From assembly GCA_951230915.1 (NCBI GenBank), contig OX579634.1:15216725-15280724 (forward strand): a DNA stretch of 64,000 bases, given 5' to 3'. The notes beneath the pieces were generated by a model. That model was not told the DNA's origin, did not search any database, and saw only the letters and a list, made by a program, of their open reading frames with translations. A program made the position numbers and the translations under genes. This document shows, one piece after another, positions 1 through 10,915 of the stretch (position 1 is the stretch's first letter; every line of letters begins with the position of its first letter). This DNA comes from Antitrichia curtipendula (lineage: Eukaryota; Streptophyta; Bryopsida; Hypnales; Leucodontaceae).

Positions 1-228
1 ACCTGCATGAGAAGGTTCAACATCTCTTTCAGAGGAGATAAATTATGTATCAATTATCTGTTTGTCGACATGGACTACTAACAGCAGATGATGCTCGATT
101 ACTTCAAGACAAGCGTTGTGTACGTCTCATTCAGCGTGCTGATGGAAGTCTTGGATCATCTTCCAGAACAGAAACTGCCCGCACATCTGCGTGCCTGCCC
201 AATAGAGTGGATTCATTCCGGTTGCTAG
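1..228 (+). CDS. possible 3' end of a gene running in from the left (uncertain)
   Basis: Reading frame 1 is open from the first base to a TAA at 79-81. The same frame continues without another stop to a TAG at 226-228. The 26 codons before TAA and the 48 after it have a coding-like composition (for example MLDYFKTSVVYVSF and LPEQKLPAHLRAC). This could be the last exon of a gene entering from the left, either ending at 79-81 or carrying a premature stop there. I do not recognise the family. A splice event inside the segment, or chance openness, cannot be excluded. Confidence is low because the upstream part lies outside the window. Confidence 0.22.
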
Positions 229-393
229 CAAGCTTCGAGCTTTCTTTTAACATCGAGTCGGCGTGCAAGAAGAATCTGTTCATTTATGGCCAGGAGCACG
301 TGAGTGACACAGAAAATACGAGTTACTCGTACTCTGGGTGGGTTTTGTACTAGACTTATTTGTCCTCTCAGAGTATGTTACAAAAAATGAACT

Positions 394-812
394 TATAAGG
401 TAGGAGGCTCTGAAATGGAACGGGCATTTAGAACGGACCCTATAAATGGCTGTGAAATGGACATGAGTTGGTTTTGAAATTGATGTGTATAGTCATTGAA
501 TGAATAAAGAAAAAAAAGAATTATCAATTGCAAGAGCCAATCCTTCGCTTTGCTTTCCCCATCTTTCTTTAGAATTGCAAGTGAATGGTTTATAAATGAC
601 CTAGGGTCATAAATAGGGACCTATGACCCAACTCGTTTGAAAATTCATAAGTAACTCAAAAATGCTTGAAAAAATACAAAACCATTTGGGTTACATTCCT
701 CATCTATTTTTCTTTGCCTGAAAAATGAGCTAAAATTATTCCCATCCAAAGAAATATACGAAAAAGGGAGACTAGTCCTTAGATGTGCCATTTTTGAGCC
801 TCCTACCTTATA
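394..812. mobile_element. MITE with TATAAGGTAGGAGGCTC termini
   Basis: A 17-bp perfect terminal inverted repeat, TATAAGGTAGGAGGCTC, begins at 394 and its reverse complement ends at 812, giving a 419-bp non-coding element. The internal stretch at about 640-770 (start ATTCATAAGTAACTCAAAAA) recurs near 26145-26300, ahead of the same GAGCCTCCTACCTTA end. A TA target duplication is possible, but the ends run into TATA, so the exact boundary is ambiguous. The superfamily is not assigned. Confidence 0.65.
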
Positions 813-869
813 TGGTTATAAATTTTTAGAGGAGAGAAATACTTTTAACAATGATATTTACATAGCAAA

Positions 870-1639
870 ATTTCCACCCTATTCATTGCAAGATGTTAGT
901 GGCTTTTTATAGTGACAAAAATCCTTTTGGGGGCCCTGTAAAAAATAGGACAGTTGCACTTCACAAGCTCACATTTGTATGAAAAAATGTTCATGTTGAT
1001 GGTGCTTCTTTGGATTCATTCTTCAAGGCAAGTTGGCTATATGCTTGAAAATTTCCTTATCATCATGAATTGTACAATATATAGGAAGAAGATAGTAAGT
1101 AGAAAGATAGAAGTAGAGAATGATTCAAAATATGAAATTGTTAAGAATTTAGTTATGGAATTGAAAAATGCCAATCCTAGTGGTCATAAAGTTGTAATAA
1201 ACAATCTACATCCTACGATTATATTTTTTTCATAAAATATTGAATATTGAGTTAAATAAAAGACTCCAAAGTTTATTTTAGTGTATAGAATTGATAAAAA
1301 ATGTATAAACTAAAAACCCTCATAACTTTCTTCTCAATAATCAAAATGGAATGATTGAAAGCTTTCCACATATATATAAATCTAAAGAAAATTTTCAAAT
1401 TTTTATTTTTGAAGAAAGTGATTTCTTTAATTTGCATGGCCGAGAAAAAAAACTACATATCATATAATAACTTTTTAATGATGTACTAAAAATTTATAAA
1501 AATTGTTGGGCCTTAAAGAAAAATCTAGTCCACATATTGTATGAAAATTTCAAAGAAAAATAAATAAAAACTCTATTGGTAGTGAGCCACCCAAAATCAC
1601 TAGATTGCCAAAAAAACACAATTTGGTCCTCTTTAGGGA
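870..1639 (+). mobile_element. TTAA-flanked MITE, 5'-truncated copy
   Basis: The right end reads CTTTAGGGA followed by TTAA (1640-1643). The body matches, in the same order, the copies at 3225-5017 and (reversed) 42731-43654. Shared landmarks are the stretch near 890-930 about dinucleotide-rich CAAAAATCCTTTT, the stretch TTGGATTCATTCTTCAAGGC at about 1010-1030, and the TCATAACTTTCTTCTCAATA region near 1320. The left terminus with CCCC and the TAACCGTAGGATCTT block is missing, probably lost or replaced near the neighbouring 394-812 element. It encodes nothing; short open frames here are not conserved between copies. Confidence 0.55.
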
Positions 1640-1643
1640 TTAA

Positions 1644-2683
1644 TGCATTCAATTCATCATCTAAAATATGGGTATTAGAGCTCTTATAGGTTAAAAATAG
1701 GGAGGTTAAGTGTGAGAATATTGATGGAAATACTTCATGGGATCATTGCAAGAAACACTTTCCGTTTTGGGCTCAAAATAGTATATTCCTAAAAAACTCA
1801 GACCTAGAAAAATTTATCTCTAAGAATTAAGCACAAAAAACGTACAATGGAAAACACTAAGAAATGGACATTTTAATGTTTGATTTTTAGAAAATAGTAA
1901 AAGATTTTTTTCCTTCTTGAAGTCATTTTTCCTAGCTTGATGGTGTTCCTTTTCAACCAAATACATCTTTGCAAAAAAAAATTGTGTTCTCTCCACTTGC
2001 ACTAAGGTAGTGCACTTTGAGCACTATTTGTAGAAAGTCTCTTTGTGGACTTGTATAAATTTAGAAGAAGTCCTTCTTTTCCAATTTTGAGCTTCAAATT
2101 CACATTTTTGGGTCAAAAATAGTACTAAATCCCTCCAAAATGGCTAAGGTAGGCATCCTATTGGAGTTGTTTAAAAATAGTAAAAGAAATTTTGTTTAAT
2201 GAAAAATAAATTATTTAATGTCTACAATTATTATCGGACCTTTTTTCAAATTTCATGTAAAATTGACATATGATGTAAAAGTTATGAGCAAGAAAACACT
2301 TGTTCAAGGTCAAGGGGACAAAAATTATGATAAGTATTTCTTGCAATCACCTCATGATGAAGGTGTTAAGCACAAATTCTTAAAAACATTCAAGCAAACA
2401 AGCAAACATTAAGTACTTGATCATATATGGTTTCTATTTATATTGACTGCCTTTTCCTTGGCTCAATTTTGTAGCATTTAAAGATGAGTGTGTTTTTTCT
2501 ACTTCAACATACAACTTTTATAGAATCTTGTTGGAATATAACATCATTCTCATTAGTAGTTTTGGAAGTTTGATGCAACCCTATAGTTCCAAGAGGAAGA
2601 ATATTTTGTTGTTGTATGGTATTCTAGATCAAACAAAGTTGTCAAAAACAAAAAAGGAATTAGTGTTTGCAAGTCAATGCAAG
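1644..2683. other. A+T-rich intergenic DNA, no gene seen
   Basis: No convincing gene is visible. A TAAGGTAGG motif at about 2134 resembles the TATAAGGTAGGAGGCTC element ends, but I could not pair it with a partner. The short open frames (for example 2218-2412) lack codon bias or recognisable motifs. Confidence 0.5.
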
Positions 2684-3015
2684 TAAGGTAGGATCGTAGG
2701 AGGTCCTAAAATTTGACCAGCTCTAAAAGCGTCATGTAAGTGTCCTATAATAAACAACCTATAATAATGCAAAGGTACATTTTTGCTTTCTTCAATGCAT
2801 CATCAATGTACTGATTACATACATTTCAAGAAGTAGACGCTTTTAATGACCATGGCACTTCATCTTCAAAAATTCATCAATAATTCCACAAATGTCTAGA
2901 AATTATGAAATGACTTGGGTTATTAGATGTCAATTTCATTTTTCTTTCTATGAAAATATACTAAAAAATATTTCAAGGAGTTTTGCTTCTCCCAAATGCG
3001 ATTAGGTTAAAGGCA
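2684..3015. mobile_element. degenerate copy of the TAAGGTAGG MITE family
   Basis: The left end TAAGGTAGGATCGTAGGAGG at 2684 resembles the 394-812 terminus. Internal sequence (CCACAAATGTCTAGAAATTA, then a GACTTGGGTTA-like block near 2915) parallels the element at 45003-45304. The right end is diverged and was placed only approximately. Confidence 0.35.
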
Positions 3016-3224
3016 TGCTTTCTAGACTTCTTATGACGTTTAGAAGAAATCAAGAAAAGATTGGCAATGGCTTGGACCATATTTATTTTGAGTTGAAACA
3101 TGTACCACCGTGAATTATCATTTTTTCCATGAAATCAAATAACACCCCATATGACTATATATTATTCACTGAGTGCATTTAATTATGACAAAAACTTCAG
3201 TTTTGAAACATGTATAAAAAGTAA

Positions 3225-5017
3225 CCCCTAATTTGGTGACTATGTTTTCACCAAAAATGCTTCAAAATTGTCATTTCTAATACAAGTACCAAATTTTAGG
3301 AAAATAAACATTTTTGGACCTATGTAACATTAGGATCTTGTAGTACTTTGATTTGAAAAAGATGTGGAAAAAATTTCAGAAATTTCCACTATATAGATTG
3401 CAAGATATAAGAGCGTTTGAAGTGACAAAAATCCTTTTTCTGGCCCTGCAAAAAAGCAGGAAGTTGCGCTACAGAAGGTCACATTTGTATGCAAAAATGT
3501 CCAAAATGGTGGTGATTCTTTGGATTCATTCTTCAATGCAAGTTGGCTACATGCTTGAAAATTTTCAGATCATTTGGAATTGTACAATATATAGGAAAAA
3601 ATAGTAAGTAGAAAAATGTAGAGAATTATTCAAAATACTAAATTGTTAACAATTTATGGAATTGAAAAATACCAATTTCATTGGTTGTAATTTTGTAATG
3701 AACAATGTACACTTTTCTTTTTTCTTTTTAAATTCTAAAATATTGAAAATTAAGTTAAATAAAAGACCTCAAAGTTTATCTTAGAGTAGAGATTTCATAA
3801 ATACCTTCAAACTAGAACTCTTCATAACTTTTATCTCATTACCCCTAAAGCTCCATGACTGTTTTCACCGAAAACGCTCAAGAACTGCCATTTTTAGTAC
3901 AAGTACCAAATTTTTGAAAAAAAACTTTTTCTTGACACATGTAACCGTAGGATCTTGTAGTACACTAGCTTGTGGTAAAAATTTCAGAAATTTTTGCTGT
4001 GTGGATTGCAAGATATAAGCATTGAAATTCATTAAAATTAAATTTTTTTGGCCTTGCAAAAAATTGGGCAACTCCACTTTACAAGCTCACTTTTCTATGG
4101 AAAATGTCCAAAATGGTGGTGCTTCTTTGGATTCATTTTCCTAGAGAAGTTGTAGGAGAGAAATAGTAAAGTATGCTTCAAAATACAAAATTGTTAAGAA
4201 TTTGGTTATGAAACTGAAAAATGCCACTCTCCTTGGTTAAAATGTTGTAATAAACAATCTACATCCTATGATTTTATTCTTTTCAAAAAATATTGAAAAA
4301 CTGAGTAAGATATAGGACTTCAAAGTTTATTTTAAAGTAGAGAATCCATAACTACCCGCAAACTAAAATTCCTCATAACTTTTGACTCATCGGTCAAAAT
4401 GGAATGGTTCAAAGCTTTCCACATATATATAACTCTAGAAAACCAATTTCAAATTTTTGTTTCTGAAAAATGTGAATTTTTCTGATTTGCCCAAACTGCC
4501 CGTTTGAGGAAAAAAATAACATATTAGGCCATAACTTTTGACTCGTATTTCCAAATGTCATGAAATTTAGTGCATATGAAAGATATTCCTCGTGCGCAAC
4601 TTCTATTAAAATTTCAACCAAAAATATGGAAATCTCCAATCATAGGTACCTGCCAAAAATTTCTATACTGCCAAAAAACGCATGCTGGTCCTTTAGGGGT
4701 TAATCAAAATGGAATGATTAAAAACTTTTCACTTATAAATACATCTAGAAAACCAATTTCAAATTTTTATTTCTTAAAAGTGATTTTTAAAGAAGTTTTT
4801 TTGCTACTTGGATTGCATGCCAAGCATTATAAATTATATATCATATAATAACTTTTTAACCATATAGTCCAAAAAATTTGGAAATTGTTGGATCTTAAAG
4901 CTACTCCTTGGGCACATGCTGTGTGAAAATCTAAAGAAATAAATAAAAATTTCATTTGTATTGAGTTGTCCAAAATCGCTATGTTGCCAAAAATACGTAG
5001 TTTAGGACTTTTAGGGG
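3225..5017 (+). mobile_element. TTAA-flanked MITE (copy B) interrupted by a second copy
   Basis: The left end is GTAA then CCCCTAATTTGG at 3225. The right end is CTTTTAGGGG (ending 5017) then TTAA (5018-5021). A second element of the same family lies inside at 3842-4699. Removing that insert leaves about 931 bp, close to the 924 bp of the uninterrupted relative at 42731-43654. Conserved internal marks are a block AACATTAGGATCTTGTAGTA near 3327, the TTGGATTCATTCTTCAATGC segment near 3521, and the TATCATATAATAACTTTTTA region near 4840. The element is non-coding. Confidence 0.68.
3842..4699 (+). mobile_element. nested TTAA MITE (copy C) inside copy B
   Basis: The termini are CCCCTAAAGCTCC at 3842 and GGTCCTTTAGGGG ending at 4699, so the outer nine bases form a perfect inverted repeat. 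The right flank is TTAA. The left flank is ATTA, one A short of TTAA. Joining the flanks recreates CTCATTAATCAAAATGG, which aligns with the same internal point of the other copies, so the insertion target was a TTAA inside copy B. Length is 858 bp, with no coding capacity. Confidence 0.68.
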
Positions 5018-5140
5018 TTAACTACTATCAAATAAAGGAAGTAAAAAAAAAAGTCAAGTCTGAAATTTATCTCTATTCAATCCATCTATTGAATTTTTAA
5101 TCTACAACATAGTTTGTGTAGAAAATTAATACAGTTAGGT

Positions 5141-5293
5141 AACTTTGCCTATGACAGGCCAACTTTGGACCAACCTAATGCAGGCCTATAACTTCATGAG
5201 CATTATTTACATGTGTCTTGTAAAATGTATTGCTCATGAAGTTTTTGGCTTGCATTAGGTTGGTCCATAATTTTGCCTGTCATAGGCAAAGTT
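5141..5293. repeat. foldback inverted repeat (hairpin-forming, about 70-bp arms)
   Basis: The left arm (5141-5212, starting AACTTTGCCTATGACAGG) pairs with the right arm (5225-5293, ending CCTGTCATAGGCAAAGTT). The arms match at roughly 60 of 70 positions and enclose a loop of about 12 nt. Such a structure could be a foldback MITE or a small-RNA-producing hairpin. No protein is encoded. Confidence 0.7.
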
Positions 5294-5911
5294 AACTTAG
5301 TAAGAGTAAAGAGTGTAGTAAGAGTAACGAGTGATTCTCTTTAACTAGGTGCAAGAAAAAAAGTATGTGATATTAGAGGAAGTGACATTAAAGAGGTCTA
5401 TTCATAATTCACCTGATCAATCCATCACCAATATTGATAGATTTGGAAAATAAATTTAATTATGAACCCATCTTGTACATAACGAAATTATCCGTTTGTC
5501 ATGTAGCCAGGAGGTACAGATCTCATAGAAGGCAACTTGTTCCAAGAAGCAACCAAACTGAATGGGTTGTACCGTTGTAAAGAGTGACGGCAGTTACGGT
5601 GATTCCTTCCGGGATTCTATACAGCTCTTTAGAGCTGTTGATCAGAAGCCTTTTATGTGTGCGAGCTATGAAAAAGCTGTAATTTCTTCCGCATCAATGC
5701 ATTGATTATGTTGTCTTCCATAATCGCTGGGCTTGCAAATTCCCCTGCAAAATTTAACTGTCTCGTTTAGGATAGAGCCCACTAATCTTGCCTCCAAAAA
5801 TTCTTGCAAACCTCGATACAGAGTTTCAAAACATTGTTAACCCACGAAATAGAAACGTAATTGGATTTAGTTGTAGCGGAAAGGTCTTTGTTTTCTATTT
5901 AGGTTAAGAAT
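5294..5911. other. intergenic DNA, no gene seen
   Basis: Sequence of moderate G+C lies upstream of the small ORF at 5912. On the minus strand an open stretch around 5540-5660 looks slightly coding-like (it would read IPEGITVTAVTLYN), but no start, splice pair or family could be supported. Confidence 0.4.
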
Positions 5912-6265
5912 ATGACAGCTGCAGGATATTCCGCCTCTTTCAATGTTGCCACTACTGTGGAGAACGTCTTGACGTCCTTAAGAATGTTATGTTGCAAGTT
6001 TCAAAGCGGGATTCATTTGCCTCTACTTTCTGAACCAAACGCTCCCACGTACTTCGACATCCCTGATAGGGAATTGGAACACGGAGCATATACATACAAA
6101 GTGAAGGAGAAAGAGAATTGCAACATTGTGGTGCACATGGACATGCCTGAACACAAGAAAATGCCCAAAGTTGCCGTGTATAGTTACGACTTTGATGGAA
6201 CTCTGAGAAAGTATGCGGCGACTCCTGTAGCTAAGCACAGGCACAATGAGGAGACGCCATATTGA
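5912..6265 (+). CDS. hypothetical protein, 117 aa (weak HSP20-like appearance)
   Basis: The frame begins at an ATG and ends at TGA. It has no signal peptide, membrane segment or Cys cluster of note. The C-terminal half, residues about 45-98, contains YFDIPDRELEHGAYTYKVKE, then NIVVHMDMPEHKKMPKVAVY and GTL. This order loosely recalls the alpha-crystallin/HSP20 pattern of a strand, a D-x-P loop and a V-x-V strand, but the canonical PG and terminal I-x-I motifs are missing. The frame could equally be a single exon of a longer gene or a chance frame. It stands alone between intergenic DNA and the next gene, which is on the other strand. Confidence 0.3.
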   Translation: MTAAGYSASFNVATTVENVLTSLRMLCCKFQSGIHLPLLSEPNAPTYFDIPDRELEHGAYTYKVKEKENCNIVVHMDMPEHKKMPKVAVYSYDFDGTLRKYAATPVAKHRHNEETPY

Positions 6266-6268
6266 GGA

Positions 6269-7982
6269 GGCACGGACTGTTCTTGACTTGTGCGCGAAAC
6301 AAAATCCAAACGGACAGACAGACTCTTGAATCATGCCACAAACAAAAAGAGGATTCCATTCTCGTTCTTTCGAATGGTCATTTAAGGTACTCCTACTGTA
6401 TCAAATGACAATTTTGGGGGTAACTCGCATGACACATTATTGTGGATTTGCCTTAGTACACTTGGAAAAGGAATTCAGAATACTTATTTGGGCACGGTCC
6501 TAGTATAGGGAGGCCTGGTACCCAGACCCGGTATCTCGTGATCGCACCGTGGAATTCAAGAGTCTTCAACAGTCTTTCTTGGAACACTGGGGCAGACTTC
6601 CGAAGTTTTCTTGGAAAACTTCAGACTACAAAATGGAGCCAATTCTCTGGTGGAGCTCTCTTTTGCTATAGGTTGTAGGTTCAGTAGAGGCGCAAGTGGA
6701 GCTCACTTGGACAGATTTTCCAAGGATTGCCACCCCAAAGAGCACCTTGCCTTATCCCTACCGAGAAAACTGTGAGAGATGCGAGATGGAGAAAGTTTTC
6801 TTGGAACTAGTAATGAAAACCTAATTTCTCTCAAGTCTCTCCTTGTTGGCAATCTGCCGTAATCACATTTTAGAAACTTACCACCCGAATTTCTGTGAAG
6901 GGTCTATGATCTGGATCCCCGGTGATCCCCAGTTGCTATCAATAGTGAAGATGAGTTCACACAAACACTAAAGAATGTAATGCCCTGATCTAGGATTTAC
7001 CAAAATCACAACAGATAAAGTGCAATTTGTTATACTAACGTACATGAATCTGATTATGATTGCACCGGCAGTGCTTGCTGCAACTCCGTAGGCATTAACT
7101 GGAAACAATTTTTGAGTATAGGTTTTGACACGGTGGCTTCCAGGGTGAAAACTTTGAGGTGGTTTTGAAAAGTCTCATAAATTAAATGTATCCATGCCAC
7201 TCACCTGTGCAAGCGTATTTACCAAAATAATAAAAGAAGACTAGTTTCCTATGGTAGCAATTTTTGTTGAAAGAACCTCCGGGCAGCTTGGGCCCATACC
7301 TAATTCAAGGAAAAATCAAGGTAATGCAGATATTTCAATCATCTATATATTTTCTTGGATCTTGAGTTCAAGAATTTTGAAGGAAGTCCTTGACATTAAT
7401 CACTTTGATAGCTCTCAGATTGAAACTTGAATCACGTACACGTGGACTGTTGTTGCATGTCCCAATATTTATTTTACATATGTTGTCACATGAATACATA
7501 AGAGCCAAATCAAACTTTCTCTGTAGGCGTACCTTGTGTTGATGCAACGCATCCTCCCCGTTGCCTTAGAGTCAGCAAAATCATGAACTGGTTGCAAAGG
7601 CTGTAAAGGTGAAACCAAGTGATTTTCAAATTTGCCGTGGATTTCCACGCCGGGTATAATCTTTCGCCCTAGAAAGCGACACAATACTAAAAGAGAACTA
7701 CTAAGAGAAAGACCTCTCTATAAATGAAGTTTCCGTGAATAAAATCCTTCGACTCAAGAGGGGGCCAAAGCCAATATTGAGAATTCCGCGTGTCGACTAT
7801 CTCTCTTTCCTGCTGATAAATGCTACCTAAAAGAGAAGTATTTCTCCGTTTCTAATATCCCTCTTTCCTGCTGATGAATGCTACGCAGATTCAGACTGAA
7901 ACTGGACAAAATTATGCTAACAAAATGAACCCAGCTTGGAGCAATTATCGAGGTTGTGCCTCTGCGTCATTATGGTTTTCGT
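6269..7982. other. intergenic DNA between the small ORF and the plastid-protein gene
   Basis: No supported gene. The part next to 7983 is the 3' flank of the minus-strand plastid-protein gene. A near-duplicate pair, CTATCTCTCTTTCCTGCTGA at about 7797 and CCCTCTTTCCTGCTGATGAA at about 7859, shows a short tandem duplication of the CTCTTTCCTGCTGAT motif. Minus-strand open codons at 7469-7684 were considered and left unassigned. Confidence 0.4.
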
Positions 7983-10915
7983 CTATTTCTTCTCATCATC
8001 TTCAGTTGCAGGTGAGCTGACCTCCTCATCGTCAGACTCTGCAGATCCAACCATTCGTTCTAGAGACTCTACGTCTGATTGCTCGGACAGTGTATCAATC
8101 CGAATTAGGTTTGCATCGTCGCTGCAGCAGAAGAACTCAGTAATATCAATACCGCATTACTTTTGTAGTCTAATTCAGGTTCTTGTAAAACCTACGCATG
8201 CAATTAATGTTGCTATTCATATAGTAAGAGCTTGAGACACAGTCGTATACTTTTATGTGACTCTGGAAAGCAGTTACTAGTTCTACAAGAGAATTTGCAT
8301 GTTCCACATATGCATGGAGATGATCCCACAGACTTTGAAACACTGGAAAGGTTGGAATAATCGACATACTCAGTGACACCAAATGTTGTTTTAATGGTCA
8401 AGGCACTCCTGTTATCACTTGTAACAAACTCCTCCAACTGTAACAAGCCAATAGCGGGTCAGAAATGTTCTACAATTGAGAACCACTCTAAACCTAAACC
8501 CATATCACTTTCTCTAGTCTTAAATGACTGGCTGATATGACATGAGAGCATCATTGAAATGCAATGATTATAAAACGTTACACATTCAGCAAAACTACAG
8601 AGAATATATGATACACTGGCATGATTGTTCTTACTGGGTTCTACACATGTTTAGAGCTTGGAGAAAAATAAAATACAGAAGTCTATCCCAGCAGGCTTAT
8701 ATTGTTGCGGCAATTTGTAGTGAACTTACTTCAGAGAGATAGAGGAGCTTGGAGAAGAGGCCCTGGACTGCGGCCTTGCGCTTAATACCCTTCTCTGTGA
8801 AGCCTTCAGTATTCATCACGACTGGGCCTGGCACACCCACATTCACATGATTAATACACGATCTAAAACGACCTGTTCTCATGACTGAGACTCGAGTATG
8901 TAAAGTGAATAATAAAATATGCCAATATGTTCATGTGAAAATAGGTGCATGTAGAAAGGAGAAAGAGAAGCAATCCTATGCCACAAAACCACAACGTGGC
9001 AAAACTTCCTCCTTCCATGCGCATTGGCCAAACGAAGCACAAATGCATGGAAGTGAAGTACCTTTAGCCTTCACGACGCGTTTGGCAACATCATTCAATA
9101 CTTCGGCAACCTCAGATTCACTTAAACCAGAAATCTTCCTCAAATGGAGCAGGTCAGCAACTGTCTCTGGAGTGAACGGTCGCTCGTTCAGTACATAACG
9201 TATATATTTGCGCAGAACCTCAGAATTAGAAAAATTGCACTGCACACCTCCACAAATCCAATTGCAGTGTGAGCCCCTCTAATTTAGATATATTTATAAT
9301 TGATCAAAGTAAGAGAAAGCGGGAAGCCTGCTCCCCTCACAAAGAATTGCTTCCCTAATAGATGTGTTTTCCCGAAATTTAATGGTCAATCCATCACCCC
9401 ACGAAATTTTATGATACATCTACGAATGTATACAGCATATATGTAATAATTGTGTACAGCAAAATGCATGTGTCTCGTCGAAGTCACCAGCGCTAAAGAG
9501 ACAGAGTGCTGGATGTCTAATAATCAGATTTTCTCTCCCTAGACGGTCACCTCGCAATGCCTTGATGCCAATGAATGATATGATGCATATTCAGACATTT
9601 CATGTTAGTAGGTATTGTGCTGAAATTTGAGATATAGCAGAGCTAAAGTATAAAACCGAAGAAATGGGACGGAAAAGGTGCATCAAAGTATACCGTGCTT
9701 GCGAGCTTTTGAAGTTTACTGGAATCCAATTCATTCCTTTTCGACGGAAAATACTCTTCCAAAGCTTCGCACAAGTACGCGTTCTTTCCTACCTGCCGCC
9801 ACATTCTTTCGTCAGAACACAACCAAACAGAAGAGATGACATATTTCAGAAGCGAACCCATTAGACAATTATTGGGCCTCTGATGTATAAACGAGTGACA
9901 AAAGCTAATCCATAATGCATTTTGCTTTCCAATCCAACAATCAATTAAAATCGAGAGACATATGAGTCTGATCAAGGGAACTTTCAAAAAGCCGATAAAT
10001 ATTGACTGTGCATAAATCTATGAGGTTTTGTTATAGATTCATCTTGTCATTCAAAATAAATAAAAAATAATAAAAAGTTTGCAACTCAATTTTTGAGGCA
10101 AACGCTAAATAAAGTAATATAATCACTTAGCAAAATCTTTGAATTGCTAACATCATTTTGACATAATCCATAAACTCTAAAAGAAGCTTATGAGGGAAAA
10201 TGCATGATCTTTCACGATTAAAGGAAGATAGCACAAAGCGCTCACAATGATGTTCTTCTGTAACAAAGCAACGAAGTCGGAACCAAGAACAAAAATGACA
10301 AAAACTTTACGGCGAATTGTCCGAGCGGATTCCTACCTGTCGTTTTCGTTGCCCTTTGGGAGAAGTGTATTTCTTGTATGTCTTATAGACAGAAATAACG
10401 AAAGTGATTCCGAGGTAAGCCAACGGCAACGCAACGAGCCAGGGCATGCGAGTCTCTCCCACTCTTGGTCCAGGAGCTCTATCAATTGCTTTGCCAGTAG
10501 CCAAAACGAGATCCTCAGCCTTCTCTTGCACCCATGAGATTTCCACCTCCTCCTCCTCCTCTTCTGCACCAGCCGATGCACCTACCTTATCCGCACTAAC
10601 CTCAATTTCTGCCACCTTCTTCGCTTGCAGTACCAACGACCTCCGTCTAGGTAACGGATTCCATATAAAAGAAGAATTACATTGAGAAATCCCTGGAAAC
10701 CCCGAATCGCAAAACCTCGAAGCTCCAATAGCGGGAGCCTGCAGCAGCGAGCTCGCTATCTGCGGAACTCTACGTCGGATTTGACAAGAATTCGTTCGAC
10801 AGGAAGCTGAGCAAGTGGGCGATACATTGGTGCCGAGAAGGGACAGAGACGACGCGATCACACAGATTTGGGAGCTCCGCAACACGTCGGGAGTGCCCAT
10901 CGTTGCCATAGCCAA
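7983..10915 (-). CDS. predicted chloroplast membrane protein, six exons, function unassigned
   Basis: By splice signals and continuous frame I read exons (minus strand) 10915-10337, 9792-9694, 9239-9062, 8827-8730, 8437-8370 and 8121-7983. They give 386 residues ending at TAG 7983-7985. Donors include CAG|GTAGGA and GAA|GTAAGT; every acceptor is AG after a T-rich tract or CAG, and all phases match. Residues 1 to about 97 are rich in Ser, Ala and Arg with few acids, as in a plastid transit peptide. An acidic Glu run lies at 118-124. One hydrophobic segment (about 159-177, PWLVALPLAYLGITFVIS) is followed by a basic patch. The remainder is soluble and helical (RPFTPETVADLLHLRKISGL, then GFTEKGIKRKAAVQGLFSKL), with an acidic tail. 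It looks like a conserved plant plastid protein of unknown role; the helical part faintly recalls Tic110-type repeats. It may sit in thylakoid or envelope membrane (inference). Confidence 0.8.

Noticed and set aside
10247..10685. Plus-strand and alternate minus frames over exon 1 of the plastid-protein gene
   Set aside because: The exon chain on the minus strand is continuous with matching phases, and the others are shadows.
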